Position numbers and translations under genes: made by a program. Below the pieces are notes generated by a model. That model was given only the letters and a program-made list of their open reading frames with translations. It was not told the DNA's origin and did no database searches. From the NCBI RefSeq assembly GCF_001641695.1, contig NZ_LSEF01000113.1, positions 27,498 through 91,497 on the forward strand: a stretch of 64,000 bases of DNA, given 5' to 3'. How positions within the stretch are numbered: position 1 is the stretch's first letter; every line of letters begins with the position of its first letter. This document shows, one piece after another, positions 49,715 through 58,268 of the stretch. Source of the DNA: Bradyrhizobium neotropicale (GTDB taxonomy: Bacteria > Pseudomonadota > Alphaproteobacteria > Rhizobiales > Xanthobacteraceae).

Positions 49715-51136
49715 ATGAATGAACAAATGGACGTTGCCCCGTCCGCCGCGGCCTCGGTACTTGACCATGTGCCGATGCGCAATGAAGACGGCGAAATTCG
49801 GCACGAATTCGTCGAGGAGATTGCGCACGCGATCGAAGGTGGCGACTCGACGCTGCTCAAGGCCACCGTCGGCGAGCTGCACGAGGCCGACCTCGGCGAT
49901 CTGATCGGAGCGCTGGAGCCCGACGACCGCGTCCGCCTGGTCGAGCTGACGGGCCGCGATTTCGACTTCTCGGCGCTGAACGAGGTCGACGAGGCGGTCC
50001 GCGAGGAGATCCTCGAGGAGCTTCCGCCGGAGACGGTCGCGGAGGGCGTGCGCGAGCTCGAATCCGATGACGCGGTCGAGCTTCTGGAAACCCTCGACGA
50101 AGCGGACCAGGAGGAGATCCTGGAGAAGCTGCCGCTGCCCGAGCGCGTCGCGCTCGAGCGCAGCCTGCTTTATCCGGAAAACTCCGCCGGACGGCGGATG
50201 CAGACAGAGTTCATCGCCGTGCCGCAGGATTTCACCGTCGGCCAGGCGATCGATTACATGCGCGAGACACCGGACCTGCCCGATCGCTTCTACGAGATCT
50301 ACGTGGTCGACAAGGAGCAGCACTGGCAGGGCGCGGTGCCGCTCGACGTGCTGCTGCGCTCGCGCCGTCCCGTGCCGCTCGCCGACCTCTGCGATGAGGA
50401 TCGCCGCCGCGTCTCCGTCCTGGAGGACCAGGAGGAGGTGGCGCGCATGTTCGGCAAGTACAATCTCGTCGCCGCGCCGGTTCTCGACACCCAGGATCGT
50501 CTCGTCGGCGTCATCACCGTCGACGACGTCGTCGACGTCATCGAGGAGGAGGCGGCCGAGGACCTCAAGGCGCTGGGCGGCGTCACCAGCGACGAAGAGC
50601 TGTCGGACACCGTGCTGACCATCGCACGCGGCCGCTTCAACTGGCTGCTGGTCAATCTCGCCACTGCGTTCCTGGCGTCCTCCGTGCTCGGCCTATTCGA
50701 GGGCCAGCTCGAGAAGATGGTGGCGCTCGCGGTGCTGGCGCCGATCGTGGCGAGCCAGGGCGGCAACGCCGCGACCCAGACCATGACCGTCGCGGTGCGC
50801 GCGCTCGCCACCCGCGAGCTCGGCTCCTCCAACGCCTGGCGTGTGGTGATGCGCGAGACCTTCGTCGGCCTCGTCAACGGTCTCGCCTTCGCGGTGATCA
50901 CAGGCATCGCCGCGGTGGCCTGGTTCAAGATCCCGGGCCTCGGAATCGTGATCGGCCTTGCGATCATCTGCAATCTCGTCGCCGGCGCGCTCGGCGGCAT
51001 CCTGATCCCGATGGGGCTCGACCGGGTGCGGGCCGATCCCGCGGTGGCGTCCGGCACCTTCGTCACCACGGTGACCGACGTCGTCGGCTTCTTCTCCTTC
51101 CTCGGCATCGCGACGCTCTGGTTTGGCTTGAAGTAG
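49715..51136 (+). CDS. mgtE: Magnesium transporter MgtE
   Basis: The 473-residue protein has the standard MgtE order. An N-terminal acidic superhelical domain (about residues 25-150) has repeated E-E-I-L-E-x-L-P units. Two CBS motifs follow (about 150-275), with AAPVLDTQDRLVGVITVDDVVDVI, and then a connecting helix and five transmembrane helices (about 300-473). The pore signature PIVASQGGNAATQT is intact. Acidic cytosolic residues sense Mg2+ and gate the pore in this family. It has its own start with GAGG 6 bp upstream. It is divergent from the deacetylases and looks like a monocistronic housekeeping gene. I see no M-box-type leader in the short upstream space. Confidence 0.96.
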   Translation: MNEQMDVAPSAAASVLDHVPMRNEDGEIRHEFVEEIAHAIEGGDSTLLKATVGELHEADLGDLIGALEPDDRVRLVELTGRDFDFSALNEVDEAVREEILEELPPETVAEGVRELESDDAVELLETLDEADQEEILEKLPLPERVALERSLLYPENSAGRRMQTEFIAVPQDFTVGQAIDYMRETPDLPDRFYEIYVVDKEQHWQGAVPLDVLLRSRRPVPLADLCDEDRRRVSVLEDQEEVARMFGKYNLVAAPVLDTQDRLVGVITVDDVVDVIEEEAAEDLKALGGVTSDEELSDTVLTIARGRFNWLLVNLATAFLASSVLGLFEGQLEKMVALAVLAPIVASQGGNAATQTMTVAVRALATRELGSSNAWRVVMRETFVGLVNGLAFAVITGIAAVAWFKIPGLGIVIGLAIICNLVAGALGGILIPMGLDRVRADPAVASGTFVTTVTDVVGFFSFLGIATLWFGLK

Positions 51137-51166
51137 GTCGCTTCGAGGCGCCGCTCTCTCAACGGT

Positions 51167-51327
51167 CGTCATTGCGAGCGCAGCGAAGCAATCCAGGCTG
51201 TCGCCGCGGAAAGACTTTGGATTGCTTCGCTGCGCTCGCAATGACGGAGTGTGGGCAACCACAAAGTCCACGCTCGTGTCCCGAACGCGCTGCGACGCCC
51301 TAAGCGGGGCTGCGTCCGGGACACGAG
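51167..51327. repeat. Composite intergenic palindromic repeat, copy 1
   Basis: A perfect 29-bp inverted repeat (51167-51195 and 51218-51246, core ATTGCGAGCGCAGCGAAGCA) is followed by a second imperfect palindrome. Its arms are CTCGTGTCCCGAACGC (51273-51288) and GCGTCCGGGACACGAG (51312-51327). The same sequences reappear near 54381-54615. Such elements are typical dispersed repeats of Bradyrhizobium-type genomes. The first may also stop transcription after mgtE. Confidence 0.85.
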
Positions 51328-51395
51328 ACCGTGTGCACCTCGCTATCGTTAATCCGAACTTAAGCGGCCTCGCGCATGATTCCCCCGCTTGGGGG

Positions 51396-51698
51396 ATGAA
51401 CATGCGGTTGCGGCTGAAGGCGGACGGACGGATCGTCGAGTTGCGGGACGGGCAGGAGTTTCCGGTGCAGCCCGCGACCCCGGCTGCACAGGATGAGGCC
51501 GCTCCGCTCGCGGTGCGCGACCTGCGCCGCCGCGCCTGTCTCACCCAGATGGAGTTCGCGGCCAAGCTGGGAGTTCCCGTCGAGACCATCCGCAATTGGG
51601 AGCAGGGCAAGCGCGCTCCGCGCGGACCGGCCCGCGCGCTGCTGGCGGTGATCGCGCATGCGCCGGACACGGTGTTCCAGGCGCTCGCCAAGGCCTGA
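51396..51698 (+). CDS. Short XRE-like helix-turn-helix regulator
   Basis: This gives 100 residues from ATG 51396 (ATG 51402 is also possible) after a G-rich site. The N-terminal 35 residues are a small beta segment; the C-terminal 60 are a helix-turn-helix (RRRACLTQMEFAAKLGVPVETIRNWEQGKRAPRGPARALL). That part resembles the DNA-binding half of HigA/MqsA-like antitoxins and XRE regulators. No toxin gene lies next to it, so a toxin-antitoxin role is not supported. Its target is unknown. It lies immediately downstream of the palindromic repeat. Confidence 0.75.
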   Translation: MNMRLRLKADGRIVELRDGQEFPVQPATPAAQDEAAPLAVRDLRRRACLTQMEFAAKLGVPVETIRNWEQGKRAPRGPARALLAVIAHAPDTVFQALAKA

Positions 51699-51827
51699 AG
51701 GCAAGATACTCATCAAGACCTCATCAAGTCTGATCTGGATATCCCGTCTGCATGCCTCAGCTTCGGTTGGCACTGCCATGGGCGAGGTCCATAATGGCCG
51801 TCGGCGCGAACGTGGGAGAGATTCCTC

Positions 51828-52646
51828 ATGCTGTTCGTCGGGGCCAATGGCGCAAAGATCCCGGCGCTCGGGCTCGGAACCTGGGAGCTGAGCGGCCGGA
51901 CCTGCGCGCGCGTGGTCGAGCAGGCGCTGCGGCTCGGCTACCGTCACATCGACACCGCGCAGGTCTATGAGAATGAGCGCGAGGTCGGCGATGCCTTGCG
52001 CGCCTCCGGCGTGCGCCGTGACGATGTGTTCGTGACCACGAAGGTCTGGACCAACCATTTCGCGCCTCACGATCTCGGGCGCTCGGTCAAGGAGAGTCTC
52101 GCGCGGCTGCGGCTTTCGTCTGTCGACCTCGTGCTGCTGCACTGGCCCAACTCGCACGTGCCGCTGGCGGAGACGCTGGGGGCGCTGGCGCATGCCAGGC
52201 AAATGGGCCTGACACGTCACATCGGCGTCTCCAACTTCACGGTGGCCCTGATCGAGCAGGCGGTCGCGCTCTCGCCGGAGCCGCTGGTCTGCAACCAGGT
52301 CGAATATCACCCTTATCTCGACCAGGCGAAGGTGAGGGCGGCCTGCGACCAGCACGGCCTCGCGCTCGTCGCCTACAGCCCGATCGCCAAAGGCCGCATC
52401 AAGACCGACCAGACGCTGGCCGAGATCGGGCGCACGCACCGCAAGAGCCCGGCGCAGGTCTGCCTGCGCTGGCTGGTGCAGCAGAATGTCGCTGCGATTC
52501 CCCGGACCTCGCGCGTCGAACGCCTGTCGGAGAACATCGGGATCTTCGATTTCGAGCTGTCGGACGACGAGATGAGCCGGATTGCCGGGCTTGCCCAACC
52601 CAAGGGCCGCCTGACCGATTACGGCTTCGCGCCGAAATGGGATTGA
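51828..52646 (+). CDS. Aldo/keto reductase
   Basis: The 272-residue TIM-barrel oxidoreductase has the catalytic tetrad D42, Y47 (IDTAQVYENE), K72 (VTTKVW) and H105 (LLHWPN). NADPH-binding C-terminal elements include AIPRTSRVERLSENIGIFDFELS. Length and motifs match the 2,5-diketo-gluconate reductase/DkgB branch of the superfamily, which reduces aldehydes and ketones. The start has ATTCCTC nearby but no strong site. It is followed 49 bp later by a TolA/TonB-like gene without obvious functional link. The physiological substrate is unknown. Confidence 0.93.
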   Translation: MLFVGANGAKIPALGLGTWELSGRTCARVVEQALRLGYRHIDTAQVYENEREVGDALRASGVRRDDVFVTTKVWTNHFAPHDLGRSVKESLARLRLSSVDLVLLHWPNSHVPLAETLGALAHARQMGLTRHIGVSNFTVALIEQAVALSPEPLVCNQVEYHPYLDQAKVRAACDQHGLALVAYSPIAKGRIKTDQTLAEIGRTHRKSPAQVCLRWLVQQNVAAIPRTSRVERLSENIGIFDFELSDDEMSRIAGLAQPKGRLTDYGFAPKWD

Positions 52647-52695
52647 GGGGGGCTTCCGTTATGCTAGGACCAGCGCGGCAACCCAAGATCGGGCG

Positions 52696-53664
52696 ATGGA
52701 ACTGCGGCGGATCATACGGACGGACATTGCAGCGTCGGCGATCGCGCATCTGACGCTGGTGGGGCTGATCATCCTGATCAGCGAGGTCCATCCGTTCCGT
52801 GCCGCGCCGCCCGAGACAGTGTCGGTCGACATCGTCACGCCGGAGCAGGTGCAGGAGCAGGTCAAGGAGCAGGAGGCCAAGGAGGAGGCGAAGGAGAAGA
52901 CGCCTGAAGCGCCGCTCCCCGACTTAAAACTGCCCAAGCTCGATTTCAACGACAAGGCGGAGGCGACCGCGCCTTCGGCCAAGCAGTCCGCGCCGGCGCC
53001 ATCACCGTCGCCAGCGCCGCCGGCATCGCCTGAGCCGCAGCGGCAACAAGCGCAGCCGCAGCCCTCATCGGCGGCGAAACAGCGCGAGGCTAACGTACAG
53101 CCGCAAGAGCAGGCGACGCCGCAACCGCAAGCAACTCAACAGCCTCAGACGGCGCGATCAGCGCAGCCACAGCCTACGCAGCAGCCGCCCCCCGTGCCGC
53201 CACCGCCGCAAGCCGAGAAGCCGGCCTATGCGGCTCCGGAGCCCGACGTCACCGTCAAATACGGCGTCATGCTGGGCCTGCCGCCGGACTTGTCGCTCGC
53301 GCCGAAGGACGCGCCCAAGGACGACGGCGGCGACGCCAAGGATTCGATTGCGGCCAAGCTTCCAGCCGAGGTGGTCGCAGAGTTTCGCCGCCATTTGAGG
53401 AGCTGCGCAAAACTGCCGGCCGGCGTGGCGCCGGGCGACAACGTGCACATCAAGCTGCGCGCAGTGATGGCGACCGACGGCACGCTGGCGCGCGCCCCGG
53501 TCCTGATCGAGGCGAGCGCATCGGCCAAGGGCCCGCTGCTGATGCAGTCGGCGATGAGCGCGCTATTGGCCTGCCAGCCCTACAAGATGCTGCCGGTCGA
53601 CAAGTACCAGGAATGGAAGGTGATGGACCTTCCATTCACGCCGCGGGATTTTGGCGGGTCGTAG
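52696..53664 (+). CDS. TolA/TonB-like periplasm-spanning protein
   Basis: The 322-residue protein has one N-terminal transmembrane helix (about residues 12-30). Next come a Glu/Lys-rich helix (QVKEQEAKEEAKEK), a long Pro/Gln/Ala-rich spacer (about 75-185) and a C-terminal domain from about 210. That domain has VVAEFRRHLRSCAKLPAGV, a VHIKLRAVMATDGTLARAPVLIEAS strand pair and two cysteines. The layout matches TolA or TonB energy transducers. It is not beside tolQ, tolR, tolB or exbB, so the partner channel is encoded elsewhere. A cell-envelope role is likely; whether it is the true TolA of this organism cannot be told from here. Confidence 0.75.
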   Translation: MELRRIIRTDIAASAIAHLTLVGLIILISEVHPFRAAPPETVSVDIVTPEQVQEQVKEQEAKEEAKEKTPEAPLPDLKLPKLDFNDKAEATAPSAKQSAPAPSPSPAPPASPEPQRQQAQPQPSSAAKQREANVQPQEQATPQPQATQQPQTARSAQPQPTQQPPPVPPPPQAEKPAYAAPEPDVTVKYGVMLGLPPDLSLAPKDAPKDDGGDAKDSIAAKLPAEVVAEFRRHLRSCAKLPAGVAPGDNVHIKLRAVMATDGTLARAPVLIEASASAKGPLLMQSAMSALLACQPYKMLPVDKYQEWKVMDLPFTPRDFGGS

Positions 53665-53679
53665 GGTTTGCCGCTCGCG

Positions 53680-53931
53680 TTATCCGTTCGCGGCGAGGCA
53701 GGCGCGGACTTTGTCGGCTGGGCCTCTCGGCACGGCGTGAGCGCGCCACTGCTCGATCGTGGCGCCGGCGGAGGCAAGGCACCGCTTGATATTTCGGTCG
53801 TACGTGGCGCGGGACATGCTGTCGCGCTTGGCCTGGCAGGCCGGGTCGCCGTGGCATTCGTAAAGCGGAGCTGCCTTCGCCGTCGATAGTCCCAAAACCG
53901 CCGCGACAGCCGCGATCATCACCTTGTTCAT
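53680..53931 (-). CDS. Small exported Cys-containing protein
   Basis: From ATG 53931 the product has 83 residues with a signal peptide (MNKVMIAAVAAVLGLSTAKA). The short mature part has four cysteines (YECHGDPACQ, KRCLAS, VRACLA), which could form two disulfides. A longer frame upstream exists, but its sequence looks non-coding. I do not recognise a family. It sits convergent to the TolA/TonB-like gene, 15 bp from its stop. The periplasmic location is inferred from the signal peptide. Confidence 0.65.
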   Translation of the reverse strand: MNKVMIAAVAAVLGLSTAKAAPLYECHGDPACQAKRDSMSRATYDRNIKRCLASAGATIEQWRAHAVPRGPADKVRACLAANG

Positions 53932-54086
53932 TTCGCCCCGGGTCTTACGCGTTAAGTCATTCCAATGCGCTAGCGTATAGCTTGTCGAATTGCTGCCTGC
54001 AATCTCAGGCTTTGCAGCGGTGTGGTGAAGCACACACGGCGGCCGATCTCTACGACTGGCCCGCCGATCGGAGAGCCCGCGAGCGC

Positions 54087-54371
54087 TCATAGACGTTGAG
54101 CAATGAGCTTCCTCATCTCCTGGATTGCACTCGTTAAGAGGCGCGCGTGCTCGTTTGGAAATTCCGTGAGGTTCTCGTCCAATATGTCGGCATTGACGTC
54201 TTCGAGCACGCCCGAATGCTCGAGGAAGGCACTCTTCCACTGAGCGTCCGCACTTTCCATCGCACTTTGAAGCCCATCCAAGTCCGACACAAGATGAGAC
54301 AAATAGATTGCATCAAAGGCATCGAGTTTTTCAATCATCAGACCGAGTTGCCGAACGTCGTACTCCGTCAT
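54087..54371 (-). CDS. Small hypothetical protein
   Basis: This 94-residue acidic, mostly helical protein has no signal peptide or membrane segment. It begins MTEYDVRQLGLMIEKLD and ends with a charged helix (AIQEMRKLIAQRL). No family is recognised. Base composition is somewhat lower in GC than the surroundings, and it is flanked by repeats and by a non-coding stretch. These features fit a recently acquired or orphan gene, possibly an immunity or antitoxin-like protein, but nothing here proves that. Confidence 0.5.
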   Translation of the reverse strand: MTEYDVRQLGLMIEKLDAFDAIYLSHLVSDLDGLQSAMESADAQWKSAFLEHSGVLEDVNADILDENLTEFPNEHARLLTSAIQEMRKLIAQRL

Positions 54372-54380
54372 CTTCCCTCA

Positions 54381-54615
54381 TGATTGCTTCGCTGCGCTCG
54401 CAATGACGACGGGGAGAGAGCCTGCGCCTCAATTTGCGGTCGCGTGCCCCGGACGCAGCGCAGCGCCTCTTCGGCGGTGCGCTGCAGAGCCGGGGCCCAT
54501 CTTGCAGCGCTGTGCCGCATTATCATCTTGGTCCCGGCTCTGCGCAGCAACGCAAAAGCGCGTTTACGCACGTCTTCAACGCGCTATGCGCGTTGCAGTG
54601 CGTCCGGGACACGAG
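54381..54615. repeat. Composite intergenic palindromic repeat, copy 2
   Basis: Positions 54381-54408 carry one arm of the first palindrome found at 51218-51246 (core ATTGCTTCGCTGCGCTCGCA). GCGTGCCCCGGACGCA (54442-54457) and GCGTCCGGGACACGAG (54600-54615) match the second palindrome, here spread further apart. The first element is reduced to a half, so this copy is degraded or rearranged relative to the copy near 51.2 kb. Confidence 0.75.
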
Positions 54616-54623
54616 AATCTTCA

Positions 54624-55346
54624 TCAATGACCGCGCTTCTGCGCCGCCTCGCCATCCACCGCCCAATCCTCCGGCGCCATCGCCGCCCAGGCACTGGATG
54701 CGAACTGCCGCCGCCATGTCACGATCACCACCGCTGCCGTGCTCACGAACAGCACCCAGGGGCTGACGAACCAGCCGAGATAGCCGAGTGCGAAGAAGAA
54801 GGCGCGCTGGCCGCGGTTGAAGTGGCGGCCGGCGGATTCGAACACGCGCGTGGTGCGGATGACGTGGGCCTCGGCCGTGGGCGTGTCGCGCTGGGAGGAC
54901 GGTGGCATGCCGCCGAACAGGATCGCGACATAGTTGAACAGGCGATAGGCCCAGGCGAACTTGAAGAAGGCGTAGACGCAGATCAGGACGAGGCCGACGC
55001 ATTTCAGCTCCCACAGCGCGGGCGAGGGGCTGAGGTCGATCGGCAGCTTGCTCAGGATGACGATCGCATCGTTGGTGGCATGCAGCAGCGCCAGTGCGCC
55101 GCCGATCGCAAACAGGCTGGTGGAGGCGAAGAAGGCGGTGCCGTTCTGCAGCGAGGCCATGATCTGCATGTCGACCATGCGCGTCTCGCGCTCGAGCAGG
55201 CGGCGGACCCAGACCTCGCGGTAGCGGTTCATGCGCGCCGACAGGCTGTTGCGCCCGTAAGCCGAGTGCTCCAGCGTCAGGGCGTAGACCAGCCATTCGA
55301 TGATGAAGAAGCCGACGGCGGCGGCGTCGACCCAATATCCGTGCAT
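54624..55346 (-). CDS. DUF599 family membrane protein
   Basis: ATG 55346 has a GAGGGG site 7 bp upstream, giving 240 residues. There are four predicted transmembrane helices (about 6-25, 75-95, 110-135 and 185-205). The conserved family segment RNSLSARMNRYREVWVRRLLERETRMVDMQIMASLQNGTAFFAST is near the N-terminus. The DUF599 family has no established function. The gene is divergent from the GST gene. In-frame ATGs further upstream lack a ribosome site and would extend into the promoter space. Confidence 0.88.
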   Translation of the reverse strand: MHGYWVDAAAVGFFIIEWLVYALTLEHSAYGRNSLSARMNRYREVWVRRLLERETRMVDMQIMASLQNGTAFFASTSLFAIGGALALLHATNDAIVILSKLPIDLSPSPALWELKCVGLVLICVYAFFKFAWAYRLFNYVAILFGGMPPSSQRDTPTAEAHVIRTTRVFESAGRHFNRGQRAFFFALGYLGWFVSPWVLFVSTAAVVIVTWRRQFASSAWAAMAPEDWAVDGEAAQKRGH

Positions 55347-55467
55347 CTTGATCCCCTCATTCGCAGAAGAATTGCCATGCATGTTCACGCGCGGCAACGA
55401 TTGATTGGCGGCAGGCGAAAGCGCTACAAGCAGGCGCACGAGAGAGTCTGAGACAAGGATTGGTCAC

Positions 55468-56130
55468 ATGGCTGCGCTGAAACTCGCGATCGGCAACAAG
55501 AACTACTCGTCATGGTCGATGCGGCCCTGGCTCGCGCTGCGCGCCAACGAGATCCCGTTCGTGGAGACCGTCATCCCGCTCTACACCGACAATCCCGCGG
55601 ACAAGGAGCGCATCCTCGGCTTCAGCCGCGCCGGCAAGGTGCCGGTGCTCGTCGACGGCGATATCACGGTGTGGGATTCGCTCGCGATCATCGAATACAT
55701 CGCCGAGCGCTATCCGGAAAAGAAGCTCTGGCCCGATGACGTCGCGGCCCGCGCCCATGCCCGTTCGGTGTGCGCCGAGATGCATTCCGGCTTCGTCCCC
55801 CTGCGCAGCGAATGCGGTATGAACCTGCATCGCCCCGTGCGTGCGATAGCGCTGTCGGCGGATGCTTTGGCCAACATCGCGCGCATTCAGGAGATCTGGC
55901 GCGAGTGCCGGACCCGCTACGGCGCCAAGGGGCCGTTCCTGTTCGGCCGCTTCGGCGCGGCGGATGCGATGTACGCCCCGGTCATGCACCGCTTCCGCAC
56001 CTACGCGATCGACATCACGGCAGAGACCAAGGCCTACATGGACACGATGATGGCGCTGCCGGCGTTCCAGGAATGGACCCGCGACGGGCTCGCCGAAACG
56101 CTTGTCATCGAAAAGTTCGAGGATGCGTAA
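55468..56130 (+). CDS. Glutathione S-transferase family protein
   Basis: ATG 55468 follows AAGGA by 8 bp. The 220-residue protein has a thioredoxin-like N-terminal domain. NKNYSSWSMRPWLAL provides the likely catalytic Ser region, and GKVPVLVDGDITVWDSLAIIEYI is the cis-Pro and glutathione gamma-Glu recognition segment. An all-helical C-terminal domain (about 95-215) contains FLFGRFGAADAMYAPV. Length and motifs are normal for bacterial GSTs. The substrate is unknown. It looks monocistronic and is followed by a palindromic repeat. Confidence 0.93.
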   Translation: MAALKLAIGNKNYSSWSMRPWLALRANEIPFVETVIPLYTDNPADKERILGFSRAGKVPVLVDGDITVWDSLAIIEYIAERYPEKKLWPDDVAARAHARSVCAEMHSGFVPLRSECGMNLHRPVRAIALSADALANIARIQEIWRECRTRYGAKGPFLFGRFGAADAMYAPVMHRFRTYAIDITAETKAYMDTMMALPAFQEWTRDGLAETLVIEKFEDA

Positions 56131-56241
56131 GCATGATCCGGACCCGAAGGGCCGCGTTAGCGCAAAGTGGGTACCGGTTTTCCAATCAGATCATGCTCTC
56201 TTAAACGGGTAAAACGCGATGCAATCGCATCGCATTTTACC
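56131..56241. repeat. Rhizobial-type palindromic repeat with a long hairpin
   Basis: GCATGATC (56131-56138) and GATCATGC (56189-56196) frame the familiar CAAAGTGGGTACCGGTTTTCC repeat core. A second hairpin follows directly: 15-bp arms GGTAAAACGCGATGC (56208-56222) and GCATCGCATTTTACC (56227-56241) with one G-T mismatch. The element begins right after the GST stop and may end its transcript. Confidence 0.8.
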
Positions 56242-56326
56242 ATGATTGTGATTGAGGGCCGCTTGACGGTGCACAGGCCCGCAGCGCTCAATCGCAGGTG
56301 CGATCGTCGAAGGAGAGGGGACGGCT

Positions 56327-56695
56327 ATGGGAATCCTGGACTCGTTGGAGAACAACCCCGCGTTCCGCAGCGCGCTCGGCCAGCTCGGCGCAGCGGTGCT
56401 GCCGGCCGTGCTCAGCGAGGTGCTCGGCAGCAACAGTCAGGGCGGGCTCGGCGCGATTGTCGCCAAGCTCGAGCAGGCCGGCTTCGGCGACCAGGTGAAG
56501 TCCTGGCTCGGCAATGGCCAGAATCTGCCGATCTCGGCCGACCAGCTTCGCGCGGTGCTCGGCAACGACACCGTTCGCCAGTTGGCTGCGCGCTACAACA
56601 TCCCGGTCGACCAGCTCAGCCAGATCCTGGCCCAGGAGCTGCCCAAGGCGGTCGATCAGGCAAGCCCCGACGGCAGGTTGCCCCACGGCGCCTGA
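56327..56695 (+). CDS. YidB-like protein
   Basis: This 122-residue protein begins MGILDSLENNPAF. It has an Ala/Leu/Gly-rich helical segment (LGQLGAAVLPAVLSEVLGSN), then GGLGAIVAKLEQAGFGDQVKSWLGNGQNLPISADQLRAVLGNDTV and the LAARYNIPVDQLSQILAQELPKAVD C-terminus. These are the defining blocks of the YidB family (formerly DUF937). It carries no signal peptide. The family's function is not established; some members are linked to type VI secretion effector chaperoning, but no such genes occur here. Confidence 0.85.
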   Translation: MGILDSLENNPAFRSALGQLGAAVLPAVLSEVLGSNSQGGLGAIVAKLEQAGFGDQVKSWLGNGQNLPISADQLRAVLGNDTVRQLAARYNIPVDQLSQILAQELPKAVDQASPDGRLPHGA

Positions 56696-56890
56696 GGGCC
56701 TCGGGTTCCGGCGGTATTGTCCGGCGCCGGTTCTCGGGTATCGCGCTGAAAACATTGCAAAATTGATACGTTTGCCATGCTGGATACCACTGGCCAAAAA
56801 GGCGGCGCGCATGCTATAGAGCGGGCCGGGTTTCCGGCCGGCCATCGCGTGGGACCATGGGCGAGGCAGGCGCTGTTTGAGTAGGAGAGG

Positions 56891-57085
56891 GTGTTGAAGC
56901 ACAAATTCCCCGTAGGAACGCGCGTACTTTTCACGGCCAGCAATGTCGCGCGTCCGGCTGCCAGCGGCGCGTATGAGATCATCCGCCTGCTGCCGACGGA
57001 AGGTGACGACTGCCAGTACCGGATCAAGAGCTCGACCGAAGCCTTCGAGCGCGTCGCCAAGGAAAGCCAGCTCGCACTGGGTTGA
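56891..57085 (+). CDS. Small conserved-type protein
   Basis: GTG 56891 with a GGAGAGG site directly upstream gives 64 residues. The sequence, including KFPVGTRVLFTASNVARPAASGAYEIIRLLP and a C-terminal KSSTEAFERVAKESQLAL helix, looks like a compact beta-barrel domain similar in pattern to SH3-like or KOW folds. I recognise no named family. Codon use and the good start support a real gene. It stands alone between two intergenic spaces. Confidence 0.65.
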   Translation: MLKHKFPVGTRVLFTASNVARPAASGAYEIIRLLPTEGDDCQYRIKSSTEAFERVAKESQLALG

Positions 57086-57227
57086 CAGCGCGGTGTGTCG
57101 GCAGCGATTTGTTTCGCACCGCCGTTAAAAGGCCCGGTTCACCTCGACAAGGTGAATGGGGGCGGTTGCCGACTCGCGGCGCTTGCCTTGACAATTCGCT
57201 CTTTGCTCGCGTGAGGGGACGTCGCGC

Positions 57228-58226
57228 ATGAACTGGGCATGGGCCACTTCGCTCGACCAAATCTGGCGCTCGCCGGCCGCTCCGATGTGGCTGACGCTGG
57301 TCGCTGCCGGCTTCTTCGGCATGATTCTCCTGTTTACGCTGGTGCGCGCCGAGAGGTCGGTCGCCAACGGCGCGCTGACGGTGATCTCGCTGCTCTCCAT
57401 CGGCATTGCGGTGGCCGCCACCATGCGCGTCTATGGACCGGGCGGATCCGGCGGCGCGGGCGAAGCTCCCGCGCAGGCGACGGTGACCGCCAGCCTGCCG
57501 GCGCTGTCCTGCCTCGATGATCTTGCCGGCGATGCCGTGGCGCTCGGCTGCGAGAAGGCGCTGTTCGGCGCGCCTGACGCGGCGGCCGCCGCCGTTTCCT
57601 ACACGGCTGCGCGGATCGATCGGCTGACGGCGCTCGGCGACGTCGCCACCGCCGAGAGCAGCATGACGCTAGAGTTGAAAGCGATGCGCAAGTCGCTGGA
57701 GCGCGACCGCTACGGCCTCGTCGCGCAGGTTCTGGTCGCGCGCAACGGCTGCACGCAGTTCGAGTGTGCGGCCTTCCGCTCGCTGACCGATCAGCAGCAG
57801 GTCGCCGCCAACATGGATTCCCATCTCTACGACACGTTGGTCGCGCGCTTCGCGCCGACCTGGAACGCGCCGGCGGCGCCGGGCCTGCCGGCCGGAGGAG
57901 CGCTCGCCGCGTTACCGGCCTCGGTGCCGACGGGCAAGCCGACCAATGCAGAGTTCCCGAGCGCCTCGTCGACGCCAGCCGTGAGCATCATGACCTCGGA
58001 GCCACCGGCACGCCAGGCGCCCGCTGCGAACGCCAACGCGAACGCCGCGGCGCCGCCAGCCGCGCGTGCCCCGGCTGCGGCACCGGCCCAGGCCGCAGCG
58101 CCTGCACCGGCGGCGAAGAAGCCGCAGGCGCCGAAGACCGCTCGGGCTCCCGCCGCCGCGCCGGTTCCGCTGGCGCCGCCGGCGCCGGCAGCTGCACCGG
58201 CTCCCGCGGCTGCGGATAACAATTAG
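57228..58226 (+). CDS. Membrane-anchored protein with Ala/Pro-rich tail
   Basis: The protein has 332 residues with two N-terminal transmembrane helices (about 20-40 and 50-68). A helical periplasmic or cytosolic domain (about 85-215) contains paired cysteines (SCLDDLAGDAVALGC, NGCTQFEC). The tail from about residue 225 onward is low-complexity and rich in Ala and Pro. No named family is recognised. The second frame over the tail is also open because of its repetitive GC-rich sequence; I judge the stated frame coding because it alone contains the transmembrane helices and cysteines. Confidence 0.75.
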   Translation: MNWAWATSLDQIWRSPAAPMWLTLVAAGFFGMILLFTLVRAERSVANGALTVISLLSIGIAVAATMRVYGPGGSGGAGEAPAQATVTASLPALSCLDDLAGDAVALGCEKALFGAPDAAAAAVSYTAARIDRLTALGDVATAESSMTLELKAMRKSLERDRYGLVAQVLVARNGCTQFECAAFRSLTDQQQVAANMDSHLYDTLVARFAPTWNAPAAPGLPAGGALAALPASVPTGKPTNAEFPSASSTPAVSIMTSEPPARQAPAANANANAAAPPAARAPAAAPAQAAAPAPAAKKPQAPKTARAPAAAPVPLAPPAPAAAPAPAAADNN

Positions 58227-58268
58227 TTCGGCTTTCAAATGCGCGGCCGGCCCGCTAATGCTGGGGGC

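Noticed and set aside
51396-51698. A toxin-antitoxin pair with the XRE-like protein as antitoxin
   Set aside because: No toxin-like gene lies on either side.
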